Shown here one piece after another: positions 43,162-53,815 of a stretch of DNA of 64,000 nucleotides. Under the pieces are notes generated by a model. That model saw only the letters and a program-made list of their open reading frames with translations, searched no databases and was not told the origin of the DNA. Position 1 is the stretch's first letter. Every line of letters begins with the position of its first letter. A program made the position numbers and the translations under genes. The stretch spans positions 84,682,643-84,746,642 of the forward strand of contig JAYGXS010000003.1 of the NCBI GenBank assembly GCA_036362985.1. Reading direction: 5' to 3'. Source of the stretch: Ligula intestinalis. Its lineage: Eukaryota; Platyhelminthes; Cestoda; Diphyllobothriidea; Diphyllobothriidae.

Positions 43162-44168
43162 CAAGAACTGGACTGCGGTAAAATCATGTTCGCCGATGAC
43201 GTTAAACTCTGGCAGGTCATTAAGCGCCCAAGCGACCGAGATGCTCTGCAAAATAATCTTTGCAAACTGCAGACGTGGTCTGAGAGATGGCTGCTGGATT
43301 TCAATGTGCAAAAGTGTGCCGTCCTCCACCTGCGTCCAACAAACTACCCTATCCCCCAGAGCAGCAGGACATATCACTTGAAAAATATCCAAATTCCCGT
43401 AGCATCTACGCAAAAAGACCTCGGCATTTGGATACAGAGTAATCTGAAGCCCTCATTACAGTCTGTCAAAGCTGCAAATAAAGCCACGGGAGTGCTGCAC
43501 GCTATCAAAAGGGCGTTTCTAGCCTTCGATGAAGATCTCTTTGGCCGAGTGTACGGCACATTTGTTCGGCCACATCTAGAGTATGGCATACAGGCGTGGC
43601 GGCCATGGCTAGCAAAGGACACAACATGTCTGGAGAAAGTGCAGCGTCGGGCAACAAAGCTAGTAAGAGGTCTAAAAAACCACACTTACATAGATAGAAT
43701 GGCATGCCTAAATTTATTCCCTCTGCATTACAGGCAACAAAGAGGGGATCTTATCCTAGTTTACAAGATAATAAACGGTCTTGAGAAAGGATTACGCTTC
43801 GAAGACATGTTTCAGTGGCACCTCTCGCCTCATCTCCGTGGGCACACAATGAAGCTGCGCACGAAAATGTCCAAGCTAAACCTCCGCTCTGAATTCTTCA
43901 CGCAACGTGTCATACAACAGTGGAATAACCTTCCACAGTCAGTCGTGGAGGCAACTTCCCTTCAAATGTACAAACAACGCTTGGATAATTACATGCATCA
44001 CCTCTCCTCTCTCCAAGTCTGAACTCTAAAAACCAGACATATATTGTAAAAAACAATGCTACTCACTGTTTGCCAATACTATGTTAGTAGTGGTAAATTT
44101 ACACATGTTAAATAGGGTTTTCAAAGGCATTGCCTATTATCCTCACCAAATAAACTGAAACTGAAAAA
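43162..44168 (+). mobile_element. LINE nested in gypsy-1 RNase H
   Basis: 5'-truncated insertion beginning within the RT (LQELDCGKIMFADDVKLWQV) with an uninterrupted frame to TGA at 44022. C-terminal motifs are TFVRPHLEYGIQAWRPW, KVQRRATKLVRGLKN, YRQQRGDLILVYKIING and RVIQQWNNLPQSVVEATSLQ. A short 3' UTR ends in AATAAACTGAAACTGAAA. The family is that of 14055-16440. The gypsy frame upstream (WQEILQ) and downstream (CTFKPIYRPGRQHSNADALS) join across it. Confidence 0.92.
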
Positions 44169-44169
44169 A

Positions 44170-45340
44170 CTGCACCTTTAAACCTATATATCGCCCCGGT
44201 AGGCAGCACTCCAACGCCGATGCCTTATCGCGCATTCCGCCCACGGCCGACTCTCTAGACCCCTCATTTGAACAAGACTCTGTTAATGTAGTTTATGCTT
44301 GTGTGGAAAACCCTGCACCACTGGGCCGTGGCCCAGAGCTCCGACCCAGACACCGCAGTCATCTACGATCATTTGGCTCGCGGTCTTCCTCGCCCCAATC
44401 TCAATGATTTATGCGTTTCGTCGGAAACGGCCTACACCATTCATTGAGAACGATATTTACTCATACGCGACGAAGATACTCGCGACACACGGTTCGTCGT
44501 TCCAAGCAGCCTGGTTCGCACGGTATTGTCGGATCTACATAGCGAATTAGGCCATGTCGGCCGCAATAAAACCGAAGCCGCAGCTCAAAAACGCTTTTGG
44601 TGGCCCCAAATCCGACGCCAGGTCTCTAGGTTTTGTAATACCTGTGCTACTTGCGTCTCTATAAAATCCCCTAATCAACGCCCACGAGCCCCATTACAAC
44701 CTATGACTACTAGCTTTACCTTTTAACGCGTTGGTCTAGACATCGAAGGGCCACTCCCGCCCGCATATGGCCACCGCTACATACTAGTCATGGTTGATTA
44801 TTTTACCAAATGGGCTGAAGCCGCCCCCCTCTCTCGGCAAGATTCTGCTTCCGTTACCACAGCCCTTTTTAACTATTGGATCTGTCGCTTTGGGGCTCCC
44901 TTGTCTCTTCACTCCGACAGTGGGGCAAACTTAGAGAGCCGACTGTTACGCGAAGTGTGTGAGATTTTGAATATTTACATGACTAGAACGACACCGTAGC
45001 ACCTAGAAGGTAATGGCCAGGTCGAACGAACAAACCGTACTGTCATCCAACTCCTAAAAACTTTTGCGAGCGGACCTAACCAGAAGGTCTGGGACGAACG
45101 ACTCCCTTTTGCTATGATGGCCTACCGGGCTGCAGAACACACATCAACTGGGTATGCCCCATTCTTTATGCTTACAGGACGTCCCTTTCGTTTACCACTT
45201 GATTATCGCGTGCCGTCTACTCTTCCCCCTCAGTACACACCAAGTTCATATGTGTGGGAACTACAGGAACTCCGTTGGTCTACCCATAACATGGCTCGAC
45301 AGCACTTAGGCGCAGCGGCAGACCGGCAAAAGTAATATTT
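44170..45340 (+). pseudogene. gypsy-1 RNase H tail and integrase, broken
   Basis: After YRPGRQHSNADALSRI comes the H2C2 zinc domain ELGHVGRNKTEAAAQKRFWW...CNTCATC (44526-44700). The core then reads VGLDIEGPLPPAYGHRYILV, where D-x-x-GP keeps the first Asp, then MVDYFTKWAEAAPL, LHSDSGANLESR (second Asp) and EGNGQVERTNRTV (Glu). Frame changes and an in-frame TAG at about 44997, between RTTP and HLEGN, break it. The catalytic triad itself is still readable, unlike gypsy-2 and gypsy-3. Confidence 0.88.
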
Positions 45341-45640
45341 AGATAGGCAGGTGAACGGCACCCCTTTTCAACGGGGCGACTGGGTGTGGCATGAGTGACA
45401 AGTTCCGCCCCTGGGTTCGTCGGCCAAGTTTCACCACTCTTGGGAAGGTCCCTTTGTGATCGTGGCAACTCACAGCCCTACCACCTATGTACTGCGCGAG
45501 GCCCTTGATCCTGACGGTCAAACCTTCACCGCTCATTTTGGAAAGCTTAAGCCTTACCGTGTGCACCCACCCAACACCACTAATTCTAGCCTTGCTATAC
45601 TACCTCCTTACTTAGTCCCACAACCGGTTAGGGAGGAGAC
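45341..45640 (+). pseudogene. gypsy-1 integrase C-terminal module and polypurine tract
   Basis: A frame with SSAKFHHSWEGPFVIVATHS, then TYVLREALDPDGQTFTAHFG, corresponds to the GPY/F-type C-terminal module. GGGAGGAGAC at 45631-45640 next to the 3' LTR is the likely polypurine tract. Confidence 0.75.
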
Positions 45641-46090
45641 TGTTGAGACCATGCGAATCCGGGGTGGCTCAGGAAAGGGGCTGTTTTGAGCTGGTTGGTC
45701 GAAGTGTCTGTTTTGTGCCTCTTCAGGTGAAGGAGCTGCAGAATCGACGCCGGAAGTAAAAATTGTATCCGCGGAGCCTACGGATTGAACTATCCTTCCC
45801 TGCCGAACCATTTATTCTCTACCACCCTTGTGTTGACCTTTGCCACTTTCTTTCTTCGCCCATTTCTTCTTGTTTCCCCCTTTTGCGTATTCTCTCTATA
45901 ATAAACTCTGGTTCCCTACTCCACTTCTATCATCTTACGTATGCCTGGAAACGAGTAAGAAAGAATGACCGAACCAGCTGGCGAGAATAACCTCAGTGAA
46001 TGTGCAGCTATCAACTAAGGACCTGCTTTGAGACAGCAAGAATCATCCTCTGTGAAGAATTAAAATCAGGAATCCGGCAAGACTGCTACA
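45641..46090 (+). repeat. gypsy-1 3' LTR
   Basis: 450 bp, TGTTGAGACC...TGCTACA. From 'gaatccggggtggctcagga' on it matches the 5' LTR, with extra pyrimidine-rich sequence. AATAAA lies near 45899. Confidence 0.92.
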
Positions 46091-46094
46091 GCCT

Positions 46095-48170
46095 TATACC
46101 CAGACGCATTTTTCTGACATATTCATGCATGATTGCCACGGAGCCAAACCACGGCTTAGCTCCGTGGCAATCCCTACAAATCTTAGGGTGCTCATTGTGC
46201 ACTTATTGGTGTAAATGGGGTGGTTACTTCAATTATTCCTGGAAATATTCTTGATTTCATGTCGAAATAAGTACAAGAACAAATCAACTAACTAAATCAA
46301 ATCGGCATGTCTTTCATGTCTTCATTTGTCGTCAATAATGAATATAGCTATTGCAACGATCCCAGGAAACTGAATGGGTTTGTTCGACTGAGGTGGGACT
46401 TGTTTACGCGAACCTGGGATGACGATGTGAAGCTCGTGAGTGAGTGAAAATGACCGGTGTCCCTTCCTTTCAACTGCCGACCCTTCCCGCAGTCCCAGAA
46501 TTAGCTCTTTAAGGCGTTCTATACAGGCTCTCCTGTTTCCAACTGGCTCTCATCATGCCTCCCCACAACTGGCTGAAACTATGCCCATCCAACGAATCCG
46601 GCTTCCAATCCTCTACCTGCAGTGCTCTGTGCTCCCCACCGGTTATATAGCTTGTTTGACAGTAACCCTCTCTATCCAGACGCCGTAACCTGTCCTTTTG
46701 TACACCCCTTTTCTCCTAGATATTCTCCCCTTATTGCTCTTAGTACATGCTTAACCTTCTTCACAGACTTACCGTCTTCTATCGTATGCATGCGTTATGA
46801 CGACTTTGACAGTTCCGTTCAGACCTACCTTAGACCGTACTTACCACCGGAATTCGACGTTACGCAGTGTATACCAGCTATTCCACAACCCCGACGCCAC
46901 AGGAGCATTACATTTTAATTCCCGACAACTTTGTGCACTAAAGTATCATTTTCATTTGCGTTTTGTTGTGCATTTTTTAGTCTAAAACGCCTTATCATGA
47001 TCGCCTTATCTCGCTCACCGGCTTCTGACTGTTTTATTTGCCGTTCGTCGGTGCCAATAACTAACTTTGCCCCTTTTTATAGTCTTACATTGTGGAAGTT
47101 TTGTGGCTGTTGTCGCCCGCTGTTTTTATTTTCGTCCACCCGGCGTTCAGTCTAGGTTTGTCTTTAAATTCCCCTAGAAAAGCACTAGATTATGGTTTCA
47201 TCTGAACATTTTAATCCCTTATCTCCTATGAAACGTACCATAGACTACCGTGCGTTAAATCTTTGAAGCATCATAGACTATGTAAAAGGGTTATCCATTC
47301 TGGTTTTACTTCCCATTGTTATCCAACGAAAATAGTCAGAGTCTGCAATCGAGGATCAGTTAGTAATTGATCGTGGCACCTATACCACATTCCGTTGGCT
47401 GACATCGAACGTGTTTAGCGCCTCATAGGGATGGCGTTCTTCAGTCTGGACAAAAAACACAAGGAATACGCGATCTTAGATCCCCAATCCCAGGGTTTAA
47501 AGTTTGACTTGCAAGCAGCCCTGAAGCTGGAAGAGAATTGCTTTCGTAGATGCAGTGAGTAGAAGACAGCAAAACTTATGGACATTCTCCTGTAGGACTC
47601 TTCATAGAGCATAAAATCCTTACTAACAACTCCCGACTTCTTGACCTGGATGCGCCCCTGTACGTACTGTTGGTAATTACAGAACTTTGTATTGCATGAA
47701 GTAGTCAACTGGCGGACTGATAGCCTAGCTGGAATGGATTCCTCTTAATGTAACCTTTATGACATTTGCACACCGTAAGATCCAAGCCAGATGTGGTGGG
47801 ACGCCTAGGAGCTACATCGGGGCGCCATCTGCATGCGCTTTCTCTCGCCTGCAGTATTCTGGACTCGCTCATGACACGGGCATCAATTTGATGAGGGTCG
47901 TTGCTGTGGCTGCAGTGCAATTCTACTGTCACAAAAATCTAATTTGCGGCTAGTAATCGAGCTTGCTTCCAGCCACTCTGAAGTCCGCGGTGGACATAGT
48001 CGGAGTCGACGTTCGAACTGTCATTTACTGCCCCGGGGTTGAACCAGATTGGCAGACACTCGTTTTCCAAATTGTTTTGAATAATCAGTTGAATCTCAGT
48101 GCTCTATTACACCGACAATATCTTTTTCATTACGCCTCTCCTATTACCTCCACAATATTTAAATTTGTCA
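46095..48170 (+). other. 5' flank of zinc-finger copy B
   Basis: 46095-47560 matches 9936-10810 of unit A, interrupted by indels. 48060-48170 matches 11990-12104 ('cagtgctctattacaccgacaatatctttttcatt'). The Penelope fragment that precedes exon 1 in unit A (11040-11990) is absent here. No first exon could be identified. Confidence 0.55.
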
Positions 48171-48173
48171 CAG

Positions 48174-48218
48174 GAAGAAGGCGTTTCCAACAGAGAGATC
48201 GTGCTTGAGCCTAGCAAG
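48174..48218 (+). CDS. Copy B exon 1
   Basis: 45 nt, [15 protein letters not shown], phase 0-0, between 'tttgtcacag' and 'gtaattc'. It differs from copy A by one residue. Confidence 0.7.
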
Positions 48219-48329
48219 GTAATTCTAACATTCTGTAATAGATCGGTGTTAAATTTAGTTTTATGAATCAGTACCGCTTAATTGTCATGTAAGATATAAT
48301 TAACCCTACGTTATATTGGCTTTAGTCAG

Positions 48330-48576
48330 TTTCGAAGTGAACGATTGTGTGCCCAGCAAGGCTCAAGTGGATCCAGTGAAACCAACTGCGCAAGCAGCGG
48401 ATATAAGTGGAAGCCCTTGCGAACGTCGTCACCGTCACCAGCAGAGGCGAACCATGAAACACGTACAACAACAAACCCCTCAACTATTCCGAAGGGAGAT
48501 TTGAATGCGGCAACATGCTTATCTATTACCACTAAAGCTTCTGATCTTACAAGTCCTCTGGAAGCAAACACTTCTG
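48330..48576 (+). CDS. Copy B exon 2: Ser/Thr/Pro-rich spacer
   Basis: 247 nt as in copy A, with acceptor 'tttagtcag' and donor 'gtgcgtcc'. The frame is open throughout (RSERLCAQQGSSGSSETN, then SSPSPAEANHETRTTTNP). Counting by eye against copy A gives about 24 amino-acid-changing codons and 7 silent ones. This is close to neutral drift or positive selection, yet no stop or indel has appeared. Confidence 0.7.
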
Positions 48577-49135
48577 GTGCGTCCTTGTTTCGTCCTTCCC
48601 TATCCTCACAGAAATGCTGCACTCCAAACTAAAAGAACCTACTGGCGAGGAACCTACAAAGCAGTAAGCAGGCGATCAAAGTTCGCGTGAGTTGTGCTTA
48701 CCTCTTTTGCCTGTTCGTTGATCCGTTTGACTTTATCGAGTGCTACAGTATAAATGTGTCCACTGGCACATGCCTCATCTTTTACTTGGTAACAGTTTAA
48801 TAGGAGTTTACTCCAACACGTTTCATGGATGCCTTGTGAAAAATAATAAGGACTCAGAATTGTTATGTTCTACAGGGCCAGATGCGTACATATCAATCGA
48901 GAGTTAAAAGGGGATTTTGGTAGATCGCAGTTGCTAAATTCTGTACATCTGCTGGGCTAGTTTCCGGTTGAATAACCTCGAGTCCTATTTGTATAATTTA
49001 TGTTTATGGGTTCTTGAAGGTCCAGGAAGTGGCTACGCCGATTTGTTTAGATTTAAGTCGTCAGTCAATCCATTAAAAATTATAAGATGTCGTCTCCGGT
49101 TTTTTCGAACACGGTGCCCCTTATCTATTTTTCAA

Positions 49136-49222
49136 AAATTCGAAAGTGGACCTGCGAGTTTTGTGCAATCGGTTTTTCCAGGAGTACATCCCTGAAAAGA
49201 AACATCGATTCTGTTCATAAGC
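49136..49222 (+). pseudogene. Copy B finger exon 1, acceptor and His lost
   Basis: Orthologue of copy A finger 1. The acceptor 'tttttcag' has become 'tttttcaa', and the first zinc His is Asn (SLKRN). CEFC, the 87-nt length and the donor GTACGT are kept. It should be skipped by the spliceosome. Confidence 0.8.
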
Positions 49223-49659
49223 GTACGTCTTTCCTCTCCTATCTTCACTGTTATGTCTCTTTCGCTACCTCCGGGCAGTTTTCCTTGCCTGCTATGTCTA
49301 TACTGCTCATAATGCTGCTGCAGTTTTAAAATCCTGGACAATTTGTGCGAGACCTGAAAGTTAACTCTTCCGAACAAAATATTTTTGGGCTCGCTCCGCA
49401 GGCTGATATGAATATTTCTGCATACATGAGTCAACTACTGCGGCGTTACTGCTTAGTATTCAAAAGTTGCCAATATGTGGTGAGTACTGTTCATGTTGCG
49501 ATATTCCTGTACGCAGAACTTGTTAGGCTTTCTTCCTAGCGTGATATTTCGCTACTATGATGTGCCTCGTGTAAAATGACAATTTTCATTACCTGTAAAC
49601 GAAGAGCAAGCAAACTCAGCCTCTGCTACATTGAAGTCTCTTACGCTTTTTTGTTTCAG

Positions 49660-49746
49660 ATCTGCGAAAGTACCCATGTGATATCTGTGGCCATTCTTTC
49701 AAACAGACGGCAGCCCTAAAGCTCAACGTCAGTACTGTGCACGAAA
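49660..49746 (+). CDS. Copy B finger exon 2, His to Asn
   Basis: 87 nt with good acceptor 'ttgtttcag' and donor 'gtacgc'. Finger YPCDICGHSFKQTAALKLN: the first zinc His is Asn, so binding is doubtful. Paired by flanks with 51567-51653. Confidence 0.7.
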
Positions 49747-50210
49747 GTACGCCCCTTTTTGTTTCCTTCTTCGAGCTTATCGATTGTCTCTTTGTCAGCT
49801 CTGTGTTTTTCAATAATTTCCTGTGAGACGCTTAGACATACGCCTCAATGACCTGTCAGCCCCTGTCAGGCTTGTTGACAGGTTCAGATAATTGACGAGT
49901 GCCATGTTAAGCCGGTCATACATGATTAACATATTTTTGCAAAAAAATGATGTATCCAGCTTACCGCTTGCGAATCAATAAATGGAGCAGGGTCTGCCTT
50001 TTTTAAAGGTTAGGATTCCAAGAATCCGTGACCTCTTTAGGATCCCAAGCAAAAATACGCGATTTCAAGAGGTCGCCGCATTTCTTCTTAACCGTAATAT
50101 AGTGTGTTTCTTTTAGATTTAAAATCCTCGAACGCAACATGAGCCTTGAAGCATGCAAACCCACCCTCTGGTTAATGGTGGTTTCTTACTCTTTTGGTCT
50201 TTTGTTTCAG

Positions 50211-50297
50211 ATCTGCGAAAATTCCCGTGTGATGTTTGTGGGTTTTCTTTCAAAGGGCGCGGACACTTGAAGTCGTAAGTAAAACAAGTTCACGAAG
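50211..50297 (+). pseudogene. Copy B finger exon 3 with stop codon
   Basis: FPCDVCGFSFKGRGHLKS is followed by TAA (50276-50278), exactly where the first His codon should be. Acceptor and donor are intact. The TAA lies in a GTAAGT hexamer (50275-50280) that could act as a premature 5' splice site. Confidence 0.8.
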
Positions 50298-50970
50298 GTA
50301 TGCCTTTTTTTCTTGCCTTCTTTGATCTTTCACCTCGTCTTTCGGTCTGCTCTTTATTTGTGAATATTTGCTTGAAAGACGCCTAGACGTAAGCTTTAAG
50401 GCCCTGTCAGGCACTGCCTGGCTTGTTGATAGGTTCGTACAATGGACTGGTGCATGCAATCTTCATTTGTGTTCACTCGAAACTGCAATAAATGAAGGAA
50501 CTGAAGGCGAGGCCTTTGCCATTAACCTCCGTGCTGCTCTTGTGCAGTTATCCTTTTTTAAATACATGCCAGATCGACTTGTTTGTCGCTGACCGTTTGC
50601 CTGTCCTCTTTAGCCGACAACGCAAACCATCTCTTTTCATTACTATTATTATTGATAATGCGTTCTTGCAAAAAAGGATATATTTAACTTACCGCGCAAG
50701 AACCAATCATTAGATCTCGACCTGCGTATTTTAAACATAAGAGTCCCAAGCAGAAATACACGACTATCGTAAAGTTGCTGATTCAGAAACGTAAATGTTC
50801 AGTTTGTCGACGTTTCCTAGCGTGCCTTTTCGGTAGTTTTTCTTGATGTTCTTAATGTTTTTGTGGGCTAGCACTTTTTATTTACCTCAAACGTAAAAGA
50901 AGTATTGGAGCAAGTATACCCGGTCTCTTTTGCGCTGAAGTTTCTTACTCGTTTGTTTTTTTTGTTTCAG

Positions 50971-51057
50971 ATCTGCGAAACTTCCCTTGTGGTATTTGTG
51001 ACCATTCTTTCCGAACCAATAAAGACCTAAATAGGCACCTTAACACTGTGCACCAAA
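50971..51057 (+). CDS. Copy B finger exon 4, intact
   Basis: 87 nt, phase 1-1, good splice sites. Finger FPCGICDHSFRTNKDLNRH followed by LNTVH. Contact residues T, K, D, R. Confidence 0.8.
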
Positions 51058-51566
51058 GTACGCCTCTTTTTCTTGAATTCTTGGAATGCTGCCATCGTTT
51101 TTTGCCTGCTCGGTGTTTGTAAAAATCTTCTTGTGACACGCAACTGACTGATGCATTTGGGAGAGCAAAGAGAAAATGTGAGGCTTTCCAGGACACCCCT
51201 GCCTCTATCAGGACGGAGAGCCAAATTCAGTGGCTATCTGGTGAAGGCATTTAATCCTCCTTTAGAAACAGCACGTGTTTGGCACGTGTAGGCAATGTAG
51301 TGGGTATTCTTAAGCACCTCTATCATGCAAGCCTCCGGCTGTCTGGGCATTATCTTGTCATTTGCTAGGCCGTCAGTGGTTTAAGAGAAGTTTCCGTTGG
51401 TGCATTGGAGGGGGGGCGAGAGTGAGGCTGACCATAGAAGTTTACCAGGGCACTCGCAGAGGGTGTTTCCTTGTAGACTAGCAGGTTTCATTAGTCTCGA
51501 ACGTAAAAGAGAGTTTGTAGCACGCAAGCCCAGCCTTTGGCATATTTAATTATTCTTTTGTTTCAT

Positions 51567-51653
51567 ATCTGCGAAACTTCCCATGCGATATTTGTGGCCA
51601 TTCTTTCAAGCAAGCGGGAGCCCTAAAGCTCCACGCCAGTACTGTGCATGAAA
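51567..51653 (+). pseudogene. Copy B finger exon 5, acceptor lost
   Basis: The finger itself is complete (FPCDICGHSFKQAGALKLH, then ASTVH), but the acceptor reads 'ttgtttcat' instead of 'ttgtttcag'. The donor GTATGT is present. It is the duplicate of 49660-49746 and still has the His that its twin lost. Confidence 0.8.
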
Positions 51654-52062
51654 GTATGTCTCTTTTTGTTTCCTTTTTCGACCTTATCGGTCGTCTTTTT
51701 GTCGGCTCTGTGTTTGTCAATACTTTCTAGTGAGACGCCTAGGCATACGCCTTAACGACGTGTCAGGCACTGTCGGGCTTTTCGATAGGTTTGGATAATG
51801 GACGAGTGTTCTGGTAAGGCGGCCATACAACTTACCGCTTACGAAACAATAAATGGAGCAGGGTCTGCCTATTTTTTTCCGTGCCCTCTTCAGGATCCCA
51901 AGCAAAAATATGCGATTTCATGAGTTCGGCGCATTCCTTCTTAACCCTAATATAGTGCGTTTTTTTTACTTACAATCTCCATTATTCTCTAACGTAAAAG
52001 GAGCACTGAAGCATGCAAACCCACCCTCTGGTAAATGGCGGTTTCTTTCTCTTTTGTTTTAG

Positions 52063-52146
52063 ATCTGCGAATATTCTCATGTGATATTTGTCAGTTTTCT
52101 TTCAGAGCGCGGACATCTAAAGACGCACGCAACGCGGTGCACAAAG
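52063..52146 (+). pseudogene. Copy B finger exon 6, 84 nt and degenerate
   Basis: FSCDIC is followed by a segment shifted by small compensating deletions, giving QFSFRARTSKDARNAVH. The first His and the conserved Leu are lost. Reading the next frame shows the old HLKTH motif. Splice sites remain and length is a multiple of three, so it could be included as a non-finger insert. Confidence 0.75.
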
Positions 52147-52390
52147 GTATGTCTCCTTTCCTTTCATTCTTCTAGCTATCATGTTGTATTTTAGCCTGCT
52201 CTCTGTTTGTGAATATTTGCTCGCAAGAGGCCTAGACGTAGGCGGCCAAAGTAGCTCATGTAACTTCACTCACATACCTTTAGTCCCAGCATTTTGCCCT
52301 GCGAAAAGGGGGGTTATAGAGTTTGGTGGTGTGGGGGAAATAGGATAGGCAGAGAAGAAAATTTGTAGATGTACGTGCAAAGTGAAAAAA

Positions 52391-52450
52391 GTGGGTTTTC
52401 TTTCAAAGAGCGTGGACATCTGGAGTCCTACGTCAAATAAGTTCACGAAA
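52391..52450 (+). pseudogene. Copy B finger exon remnant, 3' two-thirds
   Basis: 'gtgggttttctttcaaag' onward corresponds to the second Cys to the end of a finger exon (GFSFKERGHLESYVK, then stop). There is no acceptor or first Cys pair. The donor reads GTACAC. Confidence 0.8.
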
Positions 52451-53090
52451 GTACACCTCTTTTACTTTCTTTCTTCGAGCTTTCACCTCGTCTTTCGGCC
52501 TGCTCTGTATTTTGAATATTTGCTTGCAGGACGCCTAGACGTAGGCTTTAACGCCCTGTCAGGCACTTTCTGGCTTGTTGATAGGTTCACACAATGGACT
52601 TGTGCTTGCAATCTTTATCTGCCTTCACTCTAGACTGCAACAGTTAAGGGACATGCAGGCCAGCTTTTTGTCTCTCAGCCATTGACTTTCGTGATGCTCA
52701 TGTGCAGTTGTGTTTTTAGAATATAATCCTTGTTTGTCGCTGCCCGTTGCTCTGTCCTCTTTAGGCGATGATAAACACCGTCTTTATTAGTATTAGTATT
52801 GTAAACTAATTCTTGCAACAAATGATATCTTGAGCTTGCCACTTAGGAACCAGTCAATAGACCTGGACCTGCCTATTTTAAATGTTAAGACCCCAAGCAG
52901 AAATACGCGAATATTATGAAGTCGCAGAAACGTAAATTTTCGGAATATTACTTTTCACAGATTTTGTTAATGTTATTTCTTGCAGGCTAACAATTTTCAT
53001 TATCCTCGAACGTAAAAGAAGTCATAGAGTAAGTTGACCCAGTCTCTGGTACACTGAAGTCTCTTAGTGTGTTGCTTTGTGTTTTTTCAG

Positions 53091-53154
53091 ATCTGCGGAA
53101 CTTCGTTCACACTGGCGGGATCCCTGAAGACGCACGTCAACACCGTGCACAAAA
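53091..53154 (+). pseudogene. Copy B finger exon with 23-nt deletion
   Basis: 64 nt. The acceptor 'gttttttcag' is joined directly to the ATCTGCGG of the Cys-pair codons, so the linker and first Cys are gone. Both ends of the deletion carry ATCTGCG, which suggests slippage between short repeats. The donor GT has become AT ('cacaaaaatgcg'). SFTLAGSLKTHVNTVH can still be read. Confidence 0.85.
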
Positions 53155-53339
53155 ATGCGACTCATCTTGTTTGTTTGTTTCTTCATATTTGTGCTCGTTT
53201 CTTTGCCTGCTGGTGCTGAGGAATTCATCCTCAGAATAGATAAGCACATTTACTGCAAATAATTTGTCGCATTTGAATCTGTCACGGGGTTTTTACAGGG
53301 TACCCGGAAGACCCTTGCTTTGTTGTTTTTTTGTTTCAG

Positions 53340-53426
53340 ATTTGCGAAACTTTCCGTGTGATATTTGTGGGTCCTCTTTCAAATACAGCGGACACCTGAA
53401 GTCGCACATCAACGCAGTGCACGAAA
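53340..53426 (+). CDS. Copy B finger exon, intact
   Basis: 87 nt between 'ttgtttcag' and 'gtatgcc'. Finger FPCDICGSSFKYSGHLKSH followed by INAVH. Contact residues Y, G, H, S. Confidence 0.82.
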
Positions 53427-53728
53427 GTATGCCTGTCCTTTTTTCTTTTTTGAGCTGTTACCTCGTCAAAAGTATTTATTGATTTAAATTTGCATGATTC
53501 GGGACTTTGAAACATTTCTTTTATATGGGTTTTCTCCTTTTTAACGGGTTTAACTATGTCGTGTTCATATCGCAGCCAAAATATAGGATAAAATAATAAA
53601 GGAGCTGTGACTTCTCGTTTCTGTATTGTACTTCCAGTAGTTATCCCCTGCGAGGGGCCTCAAACTAATCTAGATCAATATGTCAACGCTGTAATTGCAT
53701 ATGAACTTTTCTATTGATTCTGTCTTAG

Positions 53729-53815
53729 AACTGCGACAGTTTTTGTGTGAAATGTGTGTTCGCTCCCTTACGCCCAATTCAGCCCTGAAGAAGCATCTCA
53801 GGCGATTGCATCCAG
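53729..53815 (+). CDS. Copy B last finger exon, intact
   Basis: 87 nt between 'ctgtcttag' and 'gttccc'. Finger FLCEMCVRSLTPNSALKKH followed by LRRLH. Orthologue of copy A finger 5 by its LKKHLRRLH ending. The framework Phe is Leu. Confidence 0.8.

Larger units (their letters stand above)
39681..46090 (+). mobile_element. Ty3/gypsy LTR retrotransposon (gypsy-1), both LTRs, with nested LINE
   Basis: The 5' LTR is 39681-40041 and the 3' LTR 45641-46090, with TG...CA ends. The flanking 4-bp repeat is GCCT (39677-39680, 46091-46094), or 5-bp AGCCT if the terminal A is counted outside. Unit A shows the empty site near 9935. Internal order is gag, protease, RT, RNase H (split by a LINE at 43162-44168) and integrase. 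Many frame breaks. The 5' LTR has an 89-bp net deletion relative to the 3' LTR, so the copy is old. Confidence 0.93.

Noticed and set aside
50275..50280. GTAAGT in finger exon 50211-50297 as the true donor
   Set aside because: Using it would end the exon before the zinc His residues and change phase. It is better explained as mutation of the His codon to TAA, though cryptic use cannot be excluded.
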